A DNA stretch of 64,000 bases, taken from assembly GCA_000702245.1 (NCBI GenBank), contig JNKY01000013.1, forward strand, positions 1 to 64,000, in the 5' to 3' direction. The notes under the pieces are model-generated. The model saw only the letters and a list, made by a program, of their open reading frames with translations, had not been told where the DNA came from and did no database searches. Both the position numbers and the translations under genes were made by a program. Each line of letters starts with the position of its first letter. The first letter of the stretch is position 1. This document shows, piece by piece, positions 52,853 to 62,122 of the stretch. The DNA is from Lachnospiraceae bacterium C6A11. Its GTDB lineage: Bacteria > Bacillota > Clostridia > Lachnospirales > Lachnospiraceae.

Positions 52853-52916
52853 TTATCATACCTCTGTAATCAGCACAACCCTGACTCCTTAGTCATTCAT
52901 CCGCTCCGGCTGTCAA

Positions 52917-54008
52917 TTAGTCAAGCTTCATATCGCCATCCTTAACCCATCCGATCTTCTTAACACCGAAGTGGATAAGAAGTGAAAGGATTGCAGGAAG
53001 GACGAAGGAAATAAGTATAAGTCCTGTCCAGTCAAATGCAGTGATAGAGCTCTTAAGGCCTGCATTTACGTCATTTGACCATCCTGTATAAACACCGATC
53101 TGTCCAACAAGTCCGCAGGTACCCATTCCTGAAGAAATAGCGGCACCGTTCATCTTAAGATGGAAGATACACGTTGCGATAGGTCCTGTGATCGCAGAAG
53201 CGAGTGTAGGAGCTATCCAGATACGTGGATTCTTAACGATATTTGGCATCTGAAGCATAGAAGTTCCGATACCCTGTGAAACAAGTCCGCCCCACTTATT
53301 TTCCTTGAAGGAAATAACAGCGAAGCCGATCATCTGAGCTGAGCAGCCTGCAACAGCAGCGCCGCCTGCAAGTCCTGTAAGGCCGAGAGCCGCACAGATA
53401 GCTGCAGATGAGATAGGAAGTGTAAGAGCCATACCAACGATAACTGATACACAGATACCCATAAGAAGTGGCTGAAGGTCTGTAGCCCACATGATAAGGT
53501 CGCCTACTGCATTTGCGCCCTTACCGATCGGAGGAGCGATAAGCCATGAGAGAAATACGCCCACACCTATAGTTACAAGCGGAGTAACAAGGATATCTAT
53601 CTTTGTCTCCTTAGAAACTGCCTTACCGATCTCAGCTGTGATTATAGCGATGAAAAGCACTGCTAAAGGTCCACCGGCTCCACCCAGAGTATTTGCGGCA
53701 AAACCGACTGTGATCATCGAGAACATAACAAGTGGCGGGCACTTAAGTGCATAAGCTATTGCAAGCGCCATTGCAGCACCGCTCATTGCCATTGCAAGTC
53801 CACCGACTGTGTAGTCCACGCCCGATATAGTCGCAACAGGCTTGGTCAGACAGTCAATCTCAAACTGGCTTCCGATAGTATTGATGATCGTTCCGATAAG
53901 GAGCGAGCAGAAAAGTCCCTGTGCCATAGCTCCAAGAGCGTCAATACCGTACCTTTTGAGGGAGAACTCAATGTTTTTCCTCTTTAGAAATGCTTTGATC
54001 TTTTCCAT
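52917..54008 (-). CDS. PTS EIIC-like sugar permease (PTS_EIIC_2 family)
   Basis: The 363-residue integral membrane protein has about nine or ten hydrophobic segments with Gly-rich breaks (GGLAMAMSGAAMALAIAYAL; ANTLGGAGGPLAVLFIA; ISSAAICAALGLTGLAGGAA). The N-terminal RYGIDALGAMAQGLFCSLL and C-terminal GTCGLVGQIGVYTG patterns match the PTS_EIIC_2 family of putative sugar transporters. No EIIA or EIIB domain is fused or adjacent, so it may depend on partners elsewhere or act without PTS. Substrate unknown. Confidence 0.88.
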   Translation of the reverse strand: MEKIKAFLKRKNIEFSLKRYGIDALGAMAQGLFCSLLIGTIINTIGSQFEIDCLTKPVATISGVDYTVGGLAMAMSGAAMALAIAYALKCPPLVMFSMITVGFAANTLGGAGGPLAVLFIAIITAEIGKAVSKETKIDILVTPLVTIGVGVFLSWLIAPPIGKGANAVGDLIMWATDLQPLLMGICVSVIVGMALTLPISSAAICAALGLTGLAGGAAVAGCSAQMIGFAVISFKENKWGGLVSQGIGTSMLQMPNIVKNPRIWIAPTLASAITGPIATCIFHLKMNGAAISSGMGTCGLVGQIGVYTGWSNDVNAGLKSSITAFDWTGLILISFVLPAILSLLIHFGVKKIGWVKDGDMKLD

Positions 54009-54182
54009 TTTTACATCTTACCTCTTTCATGTGATGTCCCGCAGCATCATATGGAGCTGCATATTATTATGTAATAAACATTCGGTAGTATATTGCATTT
54101 CATGCTGACATGCAAGTTTTTTCTTATTTTTGAAAAGATCAAAGATATATTTTACTGTAAAGAATGTCCTGTCACTCTGTAA

Positions 54183-55115
54183 TTACTCTGTGAAGAGTGC
54201 AGTTGAGTAATATCTGTCACCGCTGTCAGGAAGAAGTGCAACGATAACCTTACCCTTATTCTCAGGTCTCTTGGCAAGCTCGATAGCGCCGTAGAGAGCT
54301 GCTCCGGAAGAAATACCAACTGAGATACCTTCCTTCTTGGCAAGAAGCTTAGCTGTCTCAAAAGCAGCCTGGTTAGGAGCCTTAAATACCTCATCAAATA
54401 CACCTGTATTCAGAACGTCAGGAACGAAACCTGCGCCTATTCCCTGAATCTTGTGAGCACCGGCTCTGCCCTCTGAAAGAACCGGAGAATCCTCTGGCTC
54501 AAGAGCAACAACCTTGACATTCGGATTCTGCTCCTTAAGATACTCGCCTGTACCTGTTACAGTTCCGCCTGTACCAACGCCTGCGATGAAGATATCAACT
54601 TTTCCGTCTGTATCCTTCCAGATCTCAGGACCAGTTGTAGCCTTGTGAACTGCAGGGTTTGCAGGGTTAACGAACTGTCCAGGAATGAAGCTGTTAGGGA
54701 TCTCCTTAGCAAGCTCCTCAGCCTTGGCGATGGCGCCCTTCATACCCTTAGGGCCCTCTGTAAGAACAAGCTCTGCACCGTAAGCCTTGAGGATGTTTCT
54801 TCTCTCAACGCTCATGGTCTCAGGCATTGTGAGGATTATACGATAGCCCTTGGCTGCTGCGATAGAAGCAAGACCGATACCTGTATTTCCTGATGTAGGC
54901 TCGATGATAACTGAGCCTTCCTTAAGAAGTCCCTTTGCCTCAGCGTCCTCGATCATCGCCTTCGCGATACGATCCTTAACGCTTCCTGCTGGGTTAAAAT
55001 ACTCAAGCTTAACAAGAACTGTAGCCTCAAGGCCAAGCTCCTTCTCAATATTTGTCACTTCAACGAGTGGTGTATTTCCTATAAGACCAAGTGTTCCTTT
55101 GTAAATGTTAGACAT
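54183..55115 (-). CDS. cysK: Cysteine synthase A (O-acetylserine sulfhydrylase)
   Basis: CysK makes cysteine from O-acetylserine and sulfide with PLP. The 310-residue product has the PLP lysine in [14 protein letters not shown], the substrate loop [11 protein letters not shown], the phosphate-binding [10 protein letters not shown], and [11 protein letters not shown]. It lies downstream of metY on the same strand. The 110-nt gap contains a plus-oriented GC hairpin followed by TTTTTT (about 55180-55215), so it may or may not share the metY transcript. The Rrf2 regulator nearby could be CymR-like, which in B. subtilis complexes with CysK. Confidence 0.97.
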   Translation of the reverse strand: MSNIYKGTLGLIGNTPLVEVTNIEKELGLEATVLVKLEYFNPAGSVKDRIAKAMIEDAEAKGLLKEGSVIIEPTSGNTGIGLASIAAAKGYRIILTMPETMSVERRNILKAYGAELVLTEGPKGMKGAIAKAEELAKEIPNSFIPGQFVNPANPAVHKATTGPEIWKDTDGKVDIFIAGVGTGGTVTGTGEYLKEQNPNVKVVALEPEDSPVLSEGRAGAHKIQGIGAGFVPDVLNTGVFDEVFKAPNQAAFETAKLLAKKEGISVGISSGAALYGAIELAKRPENKGKVIVALLPDSGDRYYSTALFTE

Positions 55116-55225
55116 AATAATTACCTTCTTTCTTTTTTATTCCTTCTAAATATGATTTTATAATTACCAAGTATGTATGATCCGCCGCCGGCTGCGAATG
55201 AGCAGCCTCGGCTGTTTTTTATTTA

Positions 55226-56506
55226 TTAGATAGCTGCGAAACCTGCTTCAAGGTCTGCAATGATATCATCTATATGCTCTGTTCCGATTGAGAGACGGAT
55301 AGTATTCTGGTTGATACCCTGATCAGCAAGCTCTGCGTCTGAAAGCTGTGAATGGGTTGTTGAAGCCGGATGAATTACCAGGCTCTTAACATCAGCTACG
55401 TTTGCAAGGAGGGAGAAGATCTTCAGGCCATCGATGAATCTCCAGGCTTCTTCCTTTCCACCCTTAACATCGAATGTAAAGATTGAAGCTCCGCCATTTG
55501 GGAAATACTTCTCATAAAGCGCATGATCCGGATGATCCGGAAGTGAAGGATGGTTAACCTTCTCTACCTGTGGATGATTCTTAAGGAATTCAACGACCTT
55601 CTTTGTGTTTTCTGCATGTCTCTCAAGACGGAGAGAAAGTGTCTCAACGCCCTGAAGGAGCAGAAATGCATTGAATGGAGATATTGTAGCTCCTGTATCA
55701 CGAAGGAGGATTGCACGGATATATGTAACAAATGCTGCAGGACCCACTACATCGTAGAATGAAACGCCGTGATAGCTTGGGTTTGGAGCTGCGATGTTAG
55801 GATATTTGCCGCTTGCCTTCCAGTCAAACTTACCTGCCTCAACGATGATACCGCCGAGTGTTGTACCATGACCGCCGATGAACTTTGTTGCTGAATGAAC
55901 TACGATGTCTGCGCCGTGCTCGATCGGTCTGATGAGATATGGTGTACCAAAGGTATTGTCGATAACAAGTGGAAGTCCGTGCTTATGAGCAATATCAGCG
56001 ATTGCATCGATATCAGGGATATCACTGTTTGGATTGCCAAGAGTCTCAAGGTAGATGGCTCTTGTATTTTCCTTGATAGCTCCCTCAACCTCTGCAAGGT
56101 TATGTGCGTCAACGAAGGTTGTCTCGATTCCGTACTGTGGAAGTGTGTGAGCCAGAAGGTTGTAGCTTCCGCCGTAGATAGTCTTCTGTGCTACGATGTG
56201 TCCGCCGTTTGCTGCAAGTGCTTCTATAGTATAAGTAATAGCTGCTGCTCCGGATGCAAGTGCAAGTGCTGCGCTTCCGCCTTCAAGAGCTGCTATTCTC
56301 TTCTCGAGAACGTCCTGTGTTGAGTTTGTAAGTCTTCCGTAGATATTTCCTGCATCAGCGAGTCCGAAACGATCTGCTGCATGCTTGCTGTTATGGAAAA
56401 CGTAAGAAGTTGTCTGATAAATAGGAACTGCGCGGCTGTCTGTTGCCGGGTCTGCCTGCTCCTGTCCAACGTGTAACTGTAATGTTTCAAATCTTAAATC
56501 GCTCAT
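55226..56506 (-). CDS. metY: O-acetylhomoserine sulfhydrylase
   Basis: MetY makes homocysteine from O-acetylhomoserine and sulfide. The 426-residue product is a Cys/Met-metabolism PLP enzyme: PIYQTTSYVFHNSKHAADRF, then EGGSAALALASGAAAITY, ETLGNPNSDIPDIDAIA and the PLP lysine in VVHSATKFIGGHGTTLGG. The long insert after it (ASGKYPNIAAPNPSYHG) is typical of the MetY branch. I start it at the ATG at 56506 because AAAGGTG lies 8 nt upstream and MSDLRFETLQLHVGQEQADP matches the family start. A 336-nt leader with a Cys/Met-rich peptide and attenuator precedes it. Confidence 0.96.
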   Translation of the reverse strand: MSDLRFETLQLHVGQEQADPATDSRAVPIYQTTSYVFHNSKHAADRFGLADAGNIYGRLTNSTQDVLEKRIAALEGGSAALALASGAAAITYTIEALAANGGHIVAQKTIYGGSYNLLAHTLPQYGIETTFVDAHNLAEVEGAIKENTRAIYLETLGNPNSDIPDIDAIADIAHKHGLPLVIDNTFGTPYLIRPIEHGADIVVHSATKFIGGHGTTLGGIIVEAGKFDWKASGKYPNIAAPNPSYHGVSFYDVVGPAAFVTYIRAILLRDTGATISPFNAFLLLQGVETLSLRLERHAENTKKVVEFLKNHPQVEKVNHPSLPDHPDHALYEKYFPNGGASIFTFDVKGGKEEAWRFIDGLKIFSLLANVADVKSLVIHPASTTHSQLSDAELADQGINQNTIRLSIGTEHIDDIIADLEAGFAAI

Positions 56507-56626
56507 ATTTTTCACCTTTTTTATCCCTGTGGGATTCCTTTCTTTTTCAAATCTTTTATCAAAACTATTTATATGATCTCTGCCCGGCTTCTCTGCTCCG
56601 GTCCTGCTCGTCTTCAGCCGTAAGCA

Positions 56627-56758
56627 TAAAAAATGGAGCCTTTCTCTTTTCAGCTCCCGGACAAATGGCATATGTTAAATATCAACTACTGACAACATCG
56701 ATCAGTTTTAAAGCGCATGAGATCTTCTTTCGCGCCCGCCATATTTAATGTCCGGGAG
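56627..56758 (-). promoter_or_regulatory. metY attenuator: antiterminator and terminator stems
   Basis: CTCCCGGACA (56758-56749) can pair perfectly over 10 bp with TGTCCGGGAG (56663-56654). The latter arm also overlaps GGAGCT (56657-56652), which pairs with GGCTCC (56640-56635) just before ATTTTTTATG, a modest intrinsic terminator. The leader peptide frame covers the first arm, so ribosome position should decide between the two folds. Confidence 0.72.
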
Positions 56759-56817
56759 TTATACATTCGATTGCAACACATACACATATATGCTTCGTAG
56801 GATAATCTGTTCTTCAT
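56686..56817 (-). CDS. 43-residue Cys/Met-rich leader peptide of metY
   Basis: ATG at 56817 with GGGAGG 8 nt upstream opens 43 codons ending at TAG (56688-56686). Residues 11-15 are M-C-M-C-C and residues 41-42 are C-C just before the final Gln: five Cys and six Met in all. The first Cys cluster ends 14 nt before the antiterminator 5' arm; the second lies in the loop between arms. Pausing at either cluster leaves the 10-bp antiterminator free to form, while smooth translation would disrupt it. This is the design of amino-acid attenuation, sensing cysteine and perhaps methionine charging. Confidence 0.75.
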   Translation of the reverse strand: MKNRLSYEAYMCMCCNRMYNSRTLNMAGAKEDLMRFKTDRCCQ

Positions 56818-56849
56818 GTATTTGTCCTCCCTTCGTTTATCATGGTGCC

Positions 56850-56878
56850 ATGATAACATCATCAACCTACCATGTCAA
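56850..56878 (-). promoter_or_regulatory. metY promoter
   Basis: TTGACA (56878-56873), 17 nt, TATCAT (56855-56850) on the minus strand, giving a start near 56843 and a leader of about 340 nt. Confidence 0.85.
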
Positions 56879-56890
56879 TAGGTTATGATT

Positions 56891-56910
56891 ATAACAGTTA
56901 TAGCTGTTAT
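56891..56910. promoter_or_regulatory. Inverted repeat upstream of metY promoter
   Basis: ATAACAG-N6-CTGTTAT lies 13 bp upstream of the metY -35, within a wider array of GTTATA/TATAAC half-sites (about 56881-56928). The position suits an activator such as a LysR-type protein. Confidence 0.5.
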
Positions 56911-56955
56911 CAATAACTGGCTATAACCGAAACCTCTCTTCTATAGTTTTTGCTT

Positions 56956-56973
56956 ATACCACCTCATTGGTAT
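56956..56973. promoter_or_regulatory. ATACC-N8-GGTAT inverted repeat
   Basis: A 5-bp-arm inverted repeat in the divergent region between metY and the sulfatase-Rrf2 pair. The ATACC/GGTAT type of half-site is compatible with Rrf2-family operators; binding is inferred only. Confidence 0.35.
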
Positions 56974-57133
56974 AGTGTCCGCCTCTAATATCATTTTAAT
57001 AAGACCTTAATACTATATCCATTGATTAACCTATAAATCTACAGTATAATAGGCAATTGTAAACGCTGTGTCAGGCATCCATGCATTACCGGTCCTAACA
57101 CTTAAAACAATCACACAAAGGAATATACATATC

Positions 57134-58702
57134 ATGTCTGAATTAACAATAGAAAATCCTAAGAAGAAAAAGGCAAAGCGCGAGAAACCACAGGTCATTC
57201 CAATCTGGAAGATAGCACTTCTGCTCTTCTTCTTTATTATATCCATCATCCTGACCGCCCTTGTCATCTGGGCACTCTCAAGCTTTAAGAGAGTATTCAT
57301 GGACGAAATACTCTGGCACCTGAAGACCTCACTGAAAGGAACGAACGCAGAGGTTATCCGCAGCGCAATACTTGTCGGCGCCGGCAGTGCCATAATCATA
57401 CTGGTTCCATCGGTCATCCTCTTTATGAAGACAAGAAAGCGCGGCAAGACCGGAAGGGTCGTATATCGCACCTACCAGATAGCAACATCTCTTATACTTG
57501 TTACAGGCATTGTCCTTGCTTACTTTGGCTTCCATGTTAAAGAAATGATACAGAGCCACTTCGTATATACATCATTTATTAAAGATGAATACGTCGATCC
57601 GGGCACAGTTACCGTAACCTTCCCGGAACAGAAACGTAATCTTATCTATATTTATATGGAATCCATGGAAATGACCTTCATGGATAAAGAAAACGGTGGT
57701 GCTTTTAAAGAAAACTATATTCCGGAGCTCACAGCTCTCGGCAAAGAATATGAAGACTTCTCCGGAAACAGCGGTATCGCAAATGGCGGAACAGCCCTTC
57801 CTTGTACGGAATGGACCATGGGCGCCATTTTCGGAACTACCAGTGGACTTCCGCTTAAGACGCCTCTCGGTCACAATGGTATGATCGCCAAGAAAGACTT
57901 CTTCCCGGGAGTCATAACCCTTGGTGATATGCTCGAAGCCGAAGGCTATAAAAACGTACTTCTTATGGGTTCAAACGCTGAATTCGGCGGATGCGACCTG
58001 TATTATAAATCTCACGGCAATTTTGAGATCCATGATTATCCATATGCGAAGAAGGCCGGACTTATTCCGGAGGACTACCATGAATGGTGGGGCTTCGAGG
58101 ACGATAAGCTTTTCGAGTTCGCAAGAGCCGAGCTTACAGAGCTTTCTGCAGGGGATCAGCCGTTCCAGCTTGTCATCCAGACCATGGATACTCACTGTGA
58201 AGACGGTTATGTCTGCTCAAAGTGCAAGGACACCTTCGGCAAGAACCAGTACGCAAACGTTCTGCACTGTTCTTCCGAAACAGTCGCAAGCTTTGTAGAA
58301 TGGGTTCAGGAGCAGGATTTCTACGAAAATACAACCATCGTCATCACCGGTGACCACCCTACCATGGACACCGATTTCTGTGACAAGGTACCTAAGAAAT
58401 ATCATCAGAAGGTATTTACCTGCATCATCAATTCCGCTGCAACACCTGCGGATGCAAATGCCGTAAGAAAGTATTCTACCATCGATCTGTTCCCTACAGT
58501 AGTGGCTGCCCTGGGAGGCACTATCGAGGGCGACAAGCTCGGTCTTGGAACCAATCTCTACTCAGAGACGCAGACCTTGATAGAACAGTACGGCTATAAG
58601 AAGGTCAAGACCATGTTTAACAGAGGTTCCAAGCTGATGGAAAAGATGTTTGACGGCAAATACCACAGCCCTCAGACTAAGAACGATAAAACAGGAGAAT
58701 AA
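57134..58702 (+). CDS. LTA synthase family sulfatase (phosphoglycerol transferase-like)
   Basis: The 522-residue product has a basic N-terminus, three membrane segments (about 30-57, 77-101, 115-137) and an extracytoplasmic alkaline-phosphatase-superfamily domain. NLIYIYMESMEMTFMD gives the metal-binding Glu, GGTALPCTEWTMGAIFGTTSGLP supplies the nucleophile region (Thr in ALPCTEWT), and ITGDHPTMD and TMDTHCEDG provide metal ligands. This is the layout of LtaS/MdoB-type phosphoglycerol transferases that modify lipid or wall glycans; three segments rather than five suggests a variant. AAGGA lies 11 nt before the ATG. The Rrf2 gene follows after 2 nt. Confidence 0.92.
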   Translation: MSELTIENPKKKKAKREKPQVIPIWKIALLLFFFIISIILTALVIWALSSFKRVFMDEILWHLKTSLKGTNAEVIRSAILVGAGSAIIILVPSVILFMKTRKRGKTGRVVYRTYQIATSLILVTGIVLAYFGFHVKEMIQSHFVYTSFIKDEYVDPGTVTVTFPEQKRNLIYIYMESMEMTFMDKENGGAFKENYIPELTALGKEYEDFSGNSGIANGGTALPCTEWTMGAIFGTTSGLPLKTPLGHNGMIAKKDFFPGVITLGDMLEAEGYKNVLLMGSNAEFGGCDLYYKSHGNFEIHDYPYAKKAGLIPEDYHEWWGFEDDKLFEFARAELTELSAGDQPFQLVIQTMDTHCEDGYVCSKCKDTFGKNQYANVLHCSSETVASFVEWVQEQDFYENTTIVITGDHPTMDTDFCDKVPKKYHQKVFTCIINSAATPADANAVRKYSTIDLFPTVVAALGGTIEGDKLGLGTNLYSETQTLIEQYGYKKVKTMFNRGSKLMEKMFDGKYHSPQTKNDKTGE

Positions 58703-58704
58703 AT

Positions 58705-59133
58705 ATGATATCAACGAGAGGAAGATATGCGATCAGAGTTATGATCGACCTGGCTGAGCATGAAACCGGCAGCTATATCCCGCTTAAGGATATCGCTGCA
58801 AGACAGGATATTTCCAAGAAATATCTGGAGATCATTATGAAGGATATGGTTGCTGCAGGCCTTGTGACAGGTGCCAGCGGCAAGGGTGGCGGCTACAAGC
58901 TCACCCGTCCGGTCACCGAATATACAGTCGGTGAAATAATAGAAGACATGGAAGGTTCCATGTCTCCTGTAGCTTGTCTTTCCAATAAGAATTATGATTG
59001 TGACAGGAAGGATTTCTGCAAGACCCTTCCTATGTGGGTTGAATACGACCAGATGATACACGACTTCTTCTATTCAAAGAAGCTTGCAGACCTTGTAAAT
59101 CAGGAGCAGGAGCCGGATCACTCTCTCATATGA
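58705..59133 (+). CDS. Rrf2 family transcriptional regulator
   Basis: The 142-residue product starts MISTRGRYAIRVMIDLAEHE and has the Rrf2 winged helix: IPLKDIAARQDISKKYLEII, then GKGGGYKLTRPVTEYTVGEI. Three cysteines at about 93, 101 and 107 (C-x7-C-x5-C) match the iron-sulfur ligand spacing of IscR/NsrR-type members, although CymR-type cysteine regulators share the same fold. It follows the sulfatase by 2 nt with its own AGGAG. Being next to metY and cysK, a sulfur or iron-sulfur sensing role is plausible but unproven. Its 3' end overlaps the convergent GGDEF gene by 16 nt. Confidence 0.93.
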   Translation: MISTRGRYAIRVMIDLAEHETGSYIPLKDIAARQDISKKYLEIIMKDMVAAGLVTGASGKGGGYKLTRPVTEYTVGEIIEDMEGSMSPVACLSNKNYDCDRKDFCKTLPMWVEYDQMIHDFFYSKKLADLVNQEQEPDHSLI

Positions 59134-60221
59134 ACCTCAACGCCCTGCGCCTGCTTTGCCTTTTTAATAGCGATCTTATCTTCGAACATTCTCTTATCAG
59201 CTACAACAAGAGCTTCATCAACCGAATCGATCAGTTTCTTTTCAGCATAGCCAAAAGCTACAGTATACGGCGTCTCTGCCAGCTTCTGACGTATCATACT
59301 GATACGCTTCATAGCCTCATCATTATCAGAATCAAAGAACAGTATGATGAACTCATCTCCGCCAACCCTGTAAACAACTCCCTTTTTACCGCAGTTTGAT
59401 GCAATGATATCGGAAATGAGTTTAAGCGCCTTATCTCCGACCTCATGTCCCTGATGATCATTTATATATTTCAATTCATTCATATCAGCTGATACCACAC
59501 CGGTTATCACTGATTTTTTTAATCTTATATCCCTATAATAGCTCTGTCTGTTAAGAAGCGAGGTCAGTGGATCTATTCTGGCCATATTGATGTATTTATA
59601 GATGAAGAACAAAAGTATGGCTGTCGCAAACAGCTCACTGTAATCCCTCTCATATTCAAAATGAATATAATAAACAACACCCATAACCGACCCAATGGTC
59701 AGGAACAGTACTATGAACTTATTCGTTTTTGAGTAATCCTTGGCCAGCACAAGGGTATTTATAACAAATACAACAAGGTAGAACGCAAATACGATATACG
59801 GCCAATCAGGCAGGAATCCGCCCTGATAATGATTGTTCTGGGAGTACCAGCATACCGTATGTGTCCAGTGTGATGAAAAATATATCGGAACACTGAATAT
59901 CTCAGGCAAAAGGATCAAAGCAAGCTTGCTTCCGGAAATCTTTCTCGGGCTGAATATCATCATCTCGATGATCAGTATGATCGGATATATCGTATATAAG
60001 CTTGCCGTCAGCATCGGCCTGGCTATGCTCAGTCTTGTAAAGGTCTGGGTGTACTTTTCAATATAAAAAATGGCTGATTCGAGCGTCAGCAGGAGAATGA
60101 TAAGAAGAGACAGTCTCCTGTCTCTGTCGGAAATGTGCACACTAATCTCGAGCATGATGAGAAGTCCCAGCAGCTCGTAGATCATCACATAATTATTCAA
60201 GAAATAATCGGCAATTCCCAT
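59118..60221 (-). CDS. Membrane-anchored GGDEF protein (diguanylate cyclase)
   Basis: The 367-residue product has about eight membrane helices over residues 1-215, then a GGDEF domain: DPLTSLLNRQSYYRDI is the start, DMNELKYINDHQGHEVGD the substrate site, and YRVGGDEFIILF the active GGDEF motif. The inhibitory I-site RxxD is not obvious. It should make cyclic di-GMP in response to a signal sensed by the membrane part. I start it at the ATG at 60221. Its upstream region is where the integrated element begins, so its native promoter may have been displaced. Confidence 0.92.
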   Translation of the reverse strand: MGIADYFLNNYVMIYELLGLLIMLEISVHISDRDRRLSLLIILLLTLESAIFYIEKYTQTFTRLSIARPMLTASLYTIYPIILIIEMMIFSPRKISGSKLALILLPEIFSVPIYFSSHWTHTVCWYSQNNHYQGGFLPDWPYIVFAFYLVVFVINTLVLAKDYSKTNKFIVLFLTIGSVMGVVYYIHFEYERDYSELFATAILLFFIYKYINMARIDPLTSLLNRQSYYRDIRLKKSVITGVVSADMNELKYINDHQGHEVGDKALKLISDIIASNCGKKGVVYRVGGDEFIILFFDSDNDEAMKRISMIRQKLAETPYTVAFGYAEKKLIDSVDEALVVADKRMFEDKIAIKKAKQAQGVEVHMRE

Positions 60222-60311
60222 ACTTTTTACCCTCAAAATCAGTCAGCGTATACATTAAATATTCTATCATTTTTTCGAGTTTTTATCAATCTTATCAGGT
60301 ATAGAAATAGC

Positions 60312-62030
60312 TTAGCGTGACATCAATACTACAGTCTCAACGTGTCCTTCTTTGGGTTGGAAACGGTGTTCAACCTCAAATGTATCCGCCTTTTCATTAT
60401 TCGGCATAGATAACGGAACTTTAAACCGTATACTTTTCACCCAATAGTTTCTTCCGTTTATTACTTCCGGTTCCTCAAGAATATGTACTTCATCAATAAA
60501 CGAATTAAGAAATGCTTTTACATTTTCTTCAGATAATCCTTCGAAATGCGCCCACATATCCGATATGAGATTTTTGAGATTTTCAACCGACTCCCTTCTA
60601 GCCCCATTACACTCTATGTTGGTCTTGACTTCTTCTATCTGACCATCCAAATCTGCAATTTCATTCATGAAGCCTTTGATTAACCCATTATAATTATCAT
60701 ACATCTGATCATAAAGCGGATCGTCAGCATCCATATCAGCAATCTTATTGAGCAGTTTTGTTTTCTTGCCATTTATCTTTCTTCTTCGATCCGAGAGTTC
60801 ATCCATTTCATCTTGAAGCTTTTTAATATCCAGATTTTCTGATAAAAAATCCTTTGCAAATAATTCATTTACATTGTCCGTATTGAATAATTCTCTTACA
60901 ATACCGATTATTTCAGAGTTAACATCATCCTGACGTACATACTTTGTAAAATAGCACTGAACTCCAGATACCTTTATTCGGTTCTTGCATACATAATACC
61001 ATATGTCCGGATAGTACCCCGATCCGTCTTGCCTTTTTTTCCGATTTACATTCCCATACATCGAAGATCCGCACACCGGACATTTTAGAATTCCAGACAA
61101 AATATGCGAATGCTCTAAAGAAAACCTTTTTTCGTTAGCACGTCCCGTCTTCTCCCTTTTTTTCCGAACTTGCTCCCATTGCTCTTTTGAAACAATAGCT
61201 TCATGTTTTCCTTCGTACATTTCATAGCTGTCTTGTTTAACTATATGATATTCGTTTCGTGTCCCGACTATTTTTTCGTTTCGTCTCCTCCCATATGGTA
61301 GATATCCTGCGTATACCGGATTATCTAATACCGCCTTTACAAATGAGTTTCCTATTCTATCCGTATTTGCATTGTTTCGTATTTTTTTCTTAAAACCTCT
61401 CTCATTTAGCCTTTTTGCTATTCCGTTCATTCCATAATTATTATTTAAATACATTTCATAGATTGTGCGGATTAATTCAGCTTCATCGTCAGCTATCTTT
61501 AATTCGCCGTTTTCAAGCTTATATCCATACGGTGCGAATCCACCGTTCCACCCGCCTTCTTTAGCCTTCTGCCACCTGCCAGCCATTGTTTGTGTATGAA
61601 TGTTTTCTCTTTCTGCTTCTGCAACTGCAGCATATACCGCAATTAGCAGTTTCCCAGCAGCTCCTGCACTATCAATACTATCTTCGACGCAAAGCAAACT
61701 GACACCATAATCCTCTAAATATTGAAGTGCGCTCAGTGTATCCGCAGCATTACGACCGAATCTACTAAGTTTGAATACGTAAACATAATCAGGTTTTTCC
61801 TTTGATGTCCGAATATCGTCAAGCATCCTCTGAAAATCAGGTCTGCCCTTAATGTTCTTTCCACTGTGGCCCTCATCCGAATACTCTCCGATAACCTTAT
61901 AGCCTCGATGTTCTGCCTCTTTATATAGTTTTTCCTTTTGAGCTTCCAGACTATATCCATCAATCTGAATAGCCGTAGAAACTCTTGTATAGATATAACA
62001 AGTCTTCTGTTTTTTAATTCGAGATTCCAT
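60312..62030 (-). CDS. Large serine recombinase (integrase)
   Basis: The 572-residue protein catalyses site-specific integration and excision of a mobile element. The N-terminal resolvase domain has the catalytic Ser in YIYTRVSTAIQIDGYSLEAQ and the helix-E Arg region KLSRFGRNAADTL. A recombinase domain follows (FAPYGYKLENGEL ... GMNGIAKRLNERG), then a zinc ribbon (KCPVCGSS ... CKN ... C) and a coiled coil (about 395-480). The length is complete, so it may be active. It is at the left edge of an AT-rich, unusual segment that runs to the window end; the attachment site probably lies in 60222-60311 just beyond its stop. Confidence 0.96.
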   Translation of the reverse strand: MESRIKKQKTCYIYTRVSTAIQIDGYSLEAQKEKLYKEAEHRGYKVIGEYSDEGHSGKNIKGRPDFQRMLDDIRTSKEKPDYVYVFKLSRFGRNAADTLSALQYLEDYGVSLLCVEDSIDSAGAAGKLLIAVYAAVAEAERENIHTQTMAGRWQKAKEGGWNGGFAPYGYKLENGELKIADDEAELIRTIYEMYLNNNYGMNGIAKRLNERGFKKKIRNNANTDRIGNSFVKAVLDNPVYAGYLPYGRRRNEKIVGTRNEYHIVKQDSYEMYEGKHEAIVSKEQWEQVRKKREKTGRANEKRFSLEHSHILSGILKCPVCGSSMYGNVNRKKRQDGSGYYPDIWYYVCKNRIKVSGVQCYFTKYVRQDDVNSEIIGIVRELFNTDNVNELFAKDFLSENLDIKKLQDEMDELSDRRRKINGKKTKLLNKIADMDADDPLYDQMYDNYNGLIKGFMNEIADLDGQIEEVKTNIECNGARRESVENLKNLISDMWAHFEGLSEENVKAFLNSFIDEVHILEEPEVINGRNYWVKSIRFKVPLSMPNNEKADTFEVEHRFQPKEGHVETVVLMSR

Positions 62031-62122
62031 AATTCAATCTCTCCATTTCCAGGTTATGATTATCTTTTAAGTCACGATATCACGTTACACTCAATCATAT
62101 CATACCAACATTCGTTTGCAAA

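Noticed and set aside
56520-56760. SAM (S-box) riboswitch upstream of metY
   Set aside because: No S-box core sequences are present; the leader is better explained by the Cys/Met leader peptide and alternative stems.
60222-60311. Exact attachment site of the integrated element
   Set aside because: The left boundary is likely here, but the right end is outside the window, so no core repeat can be matched.
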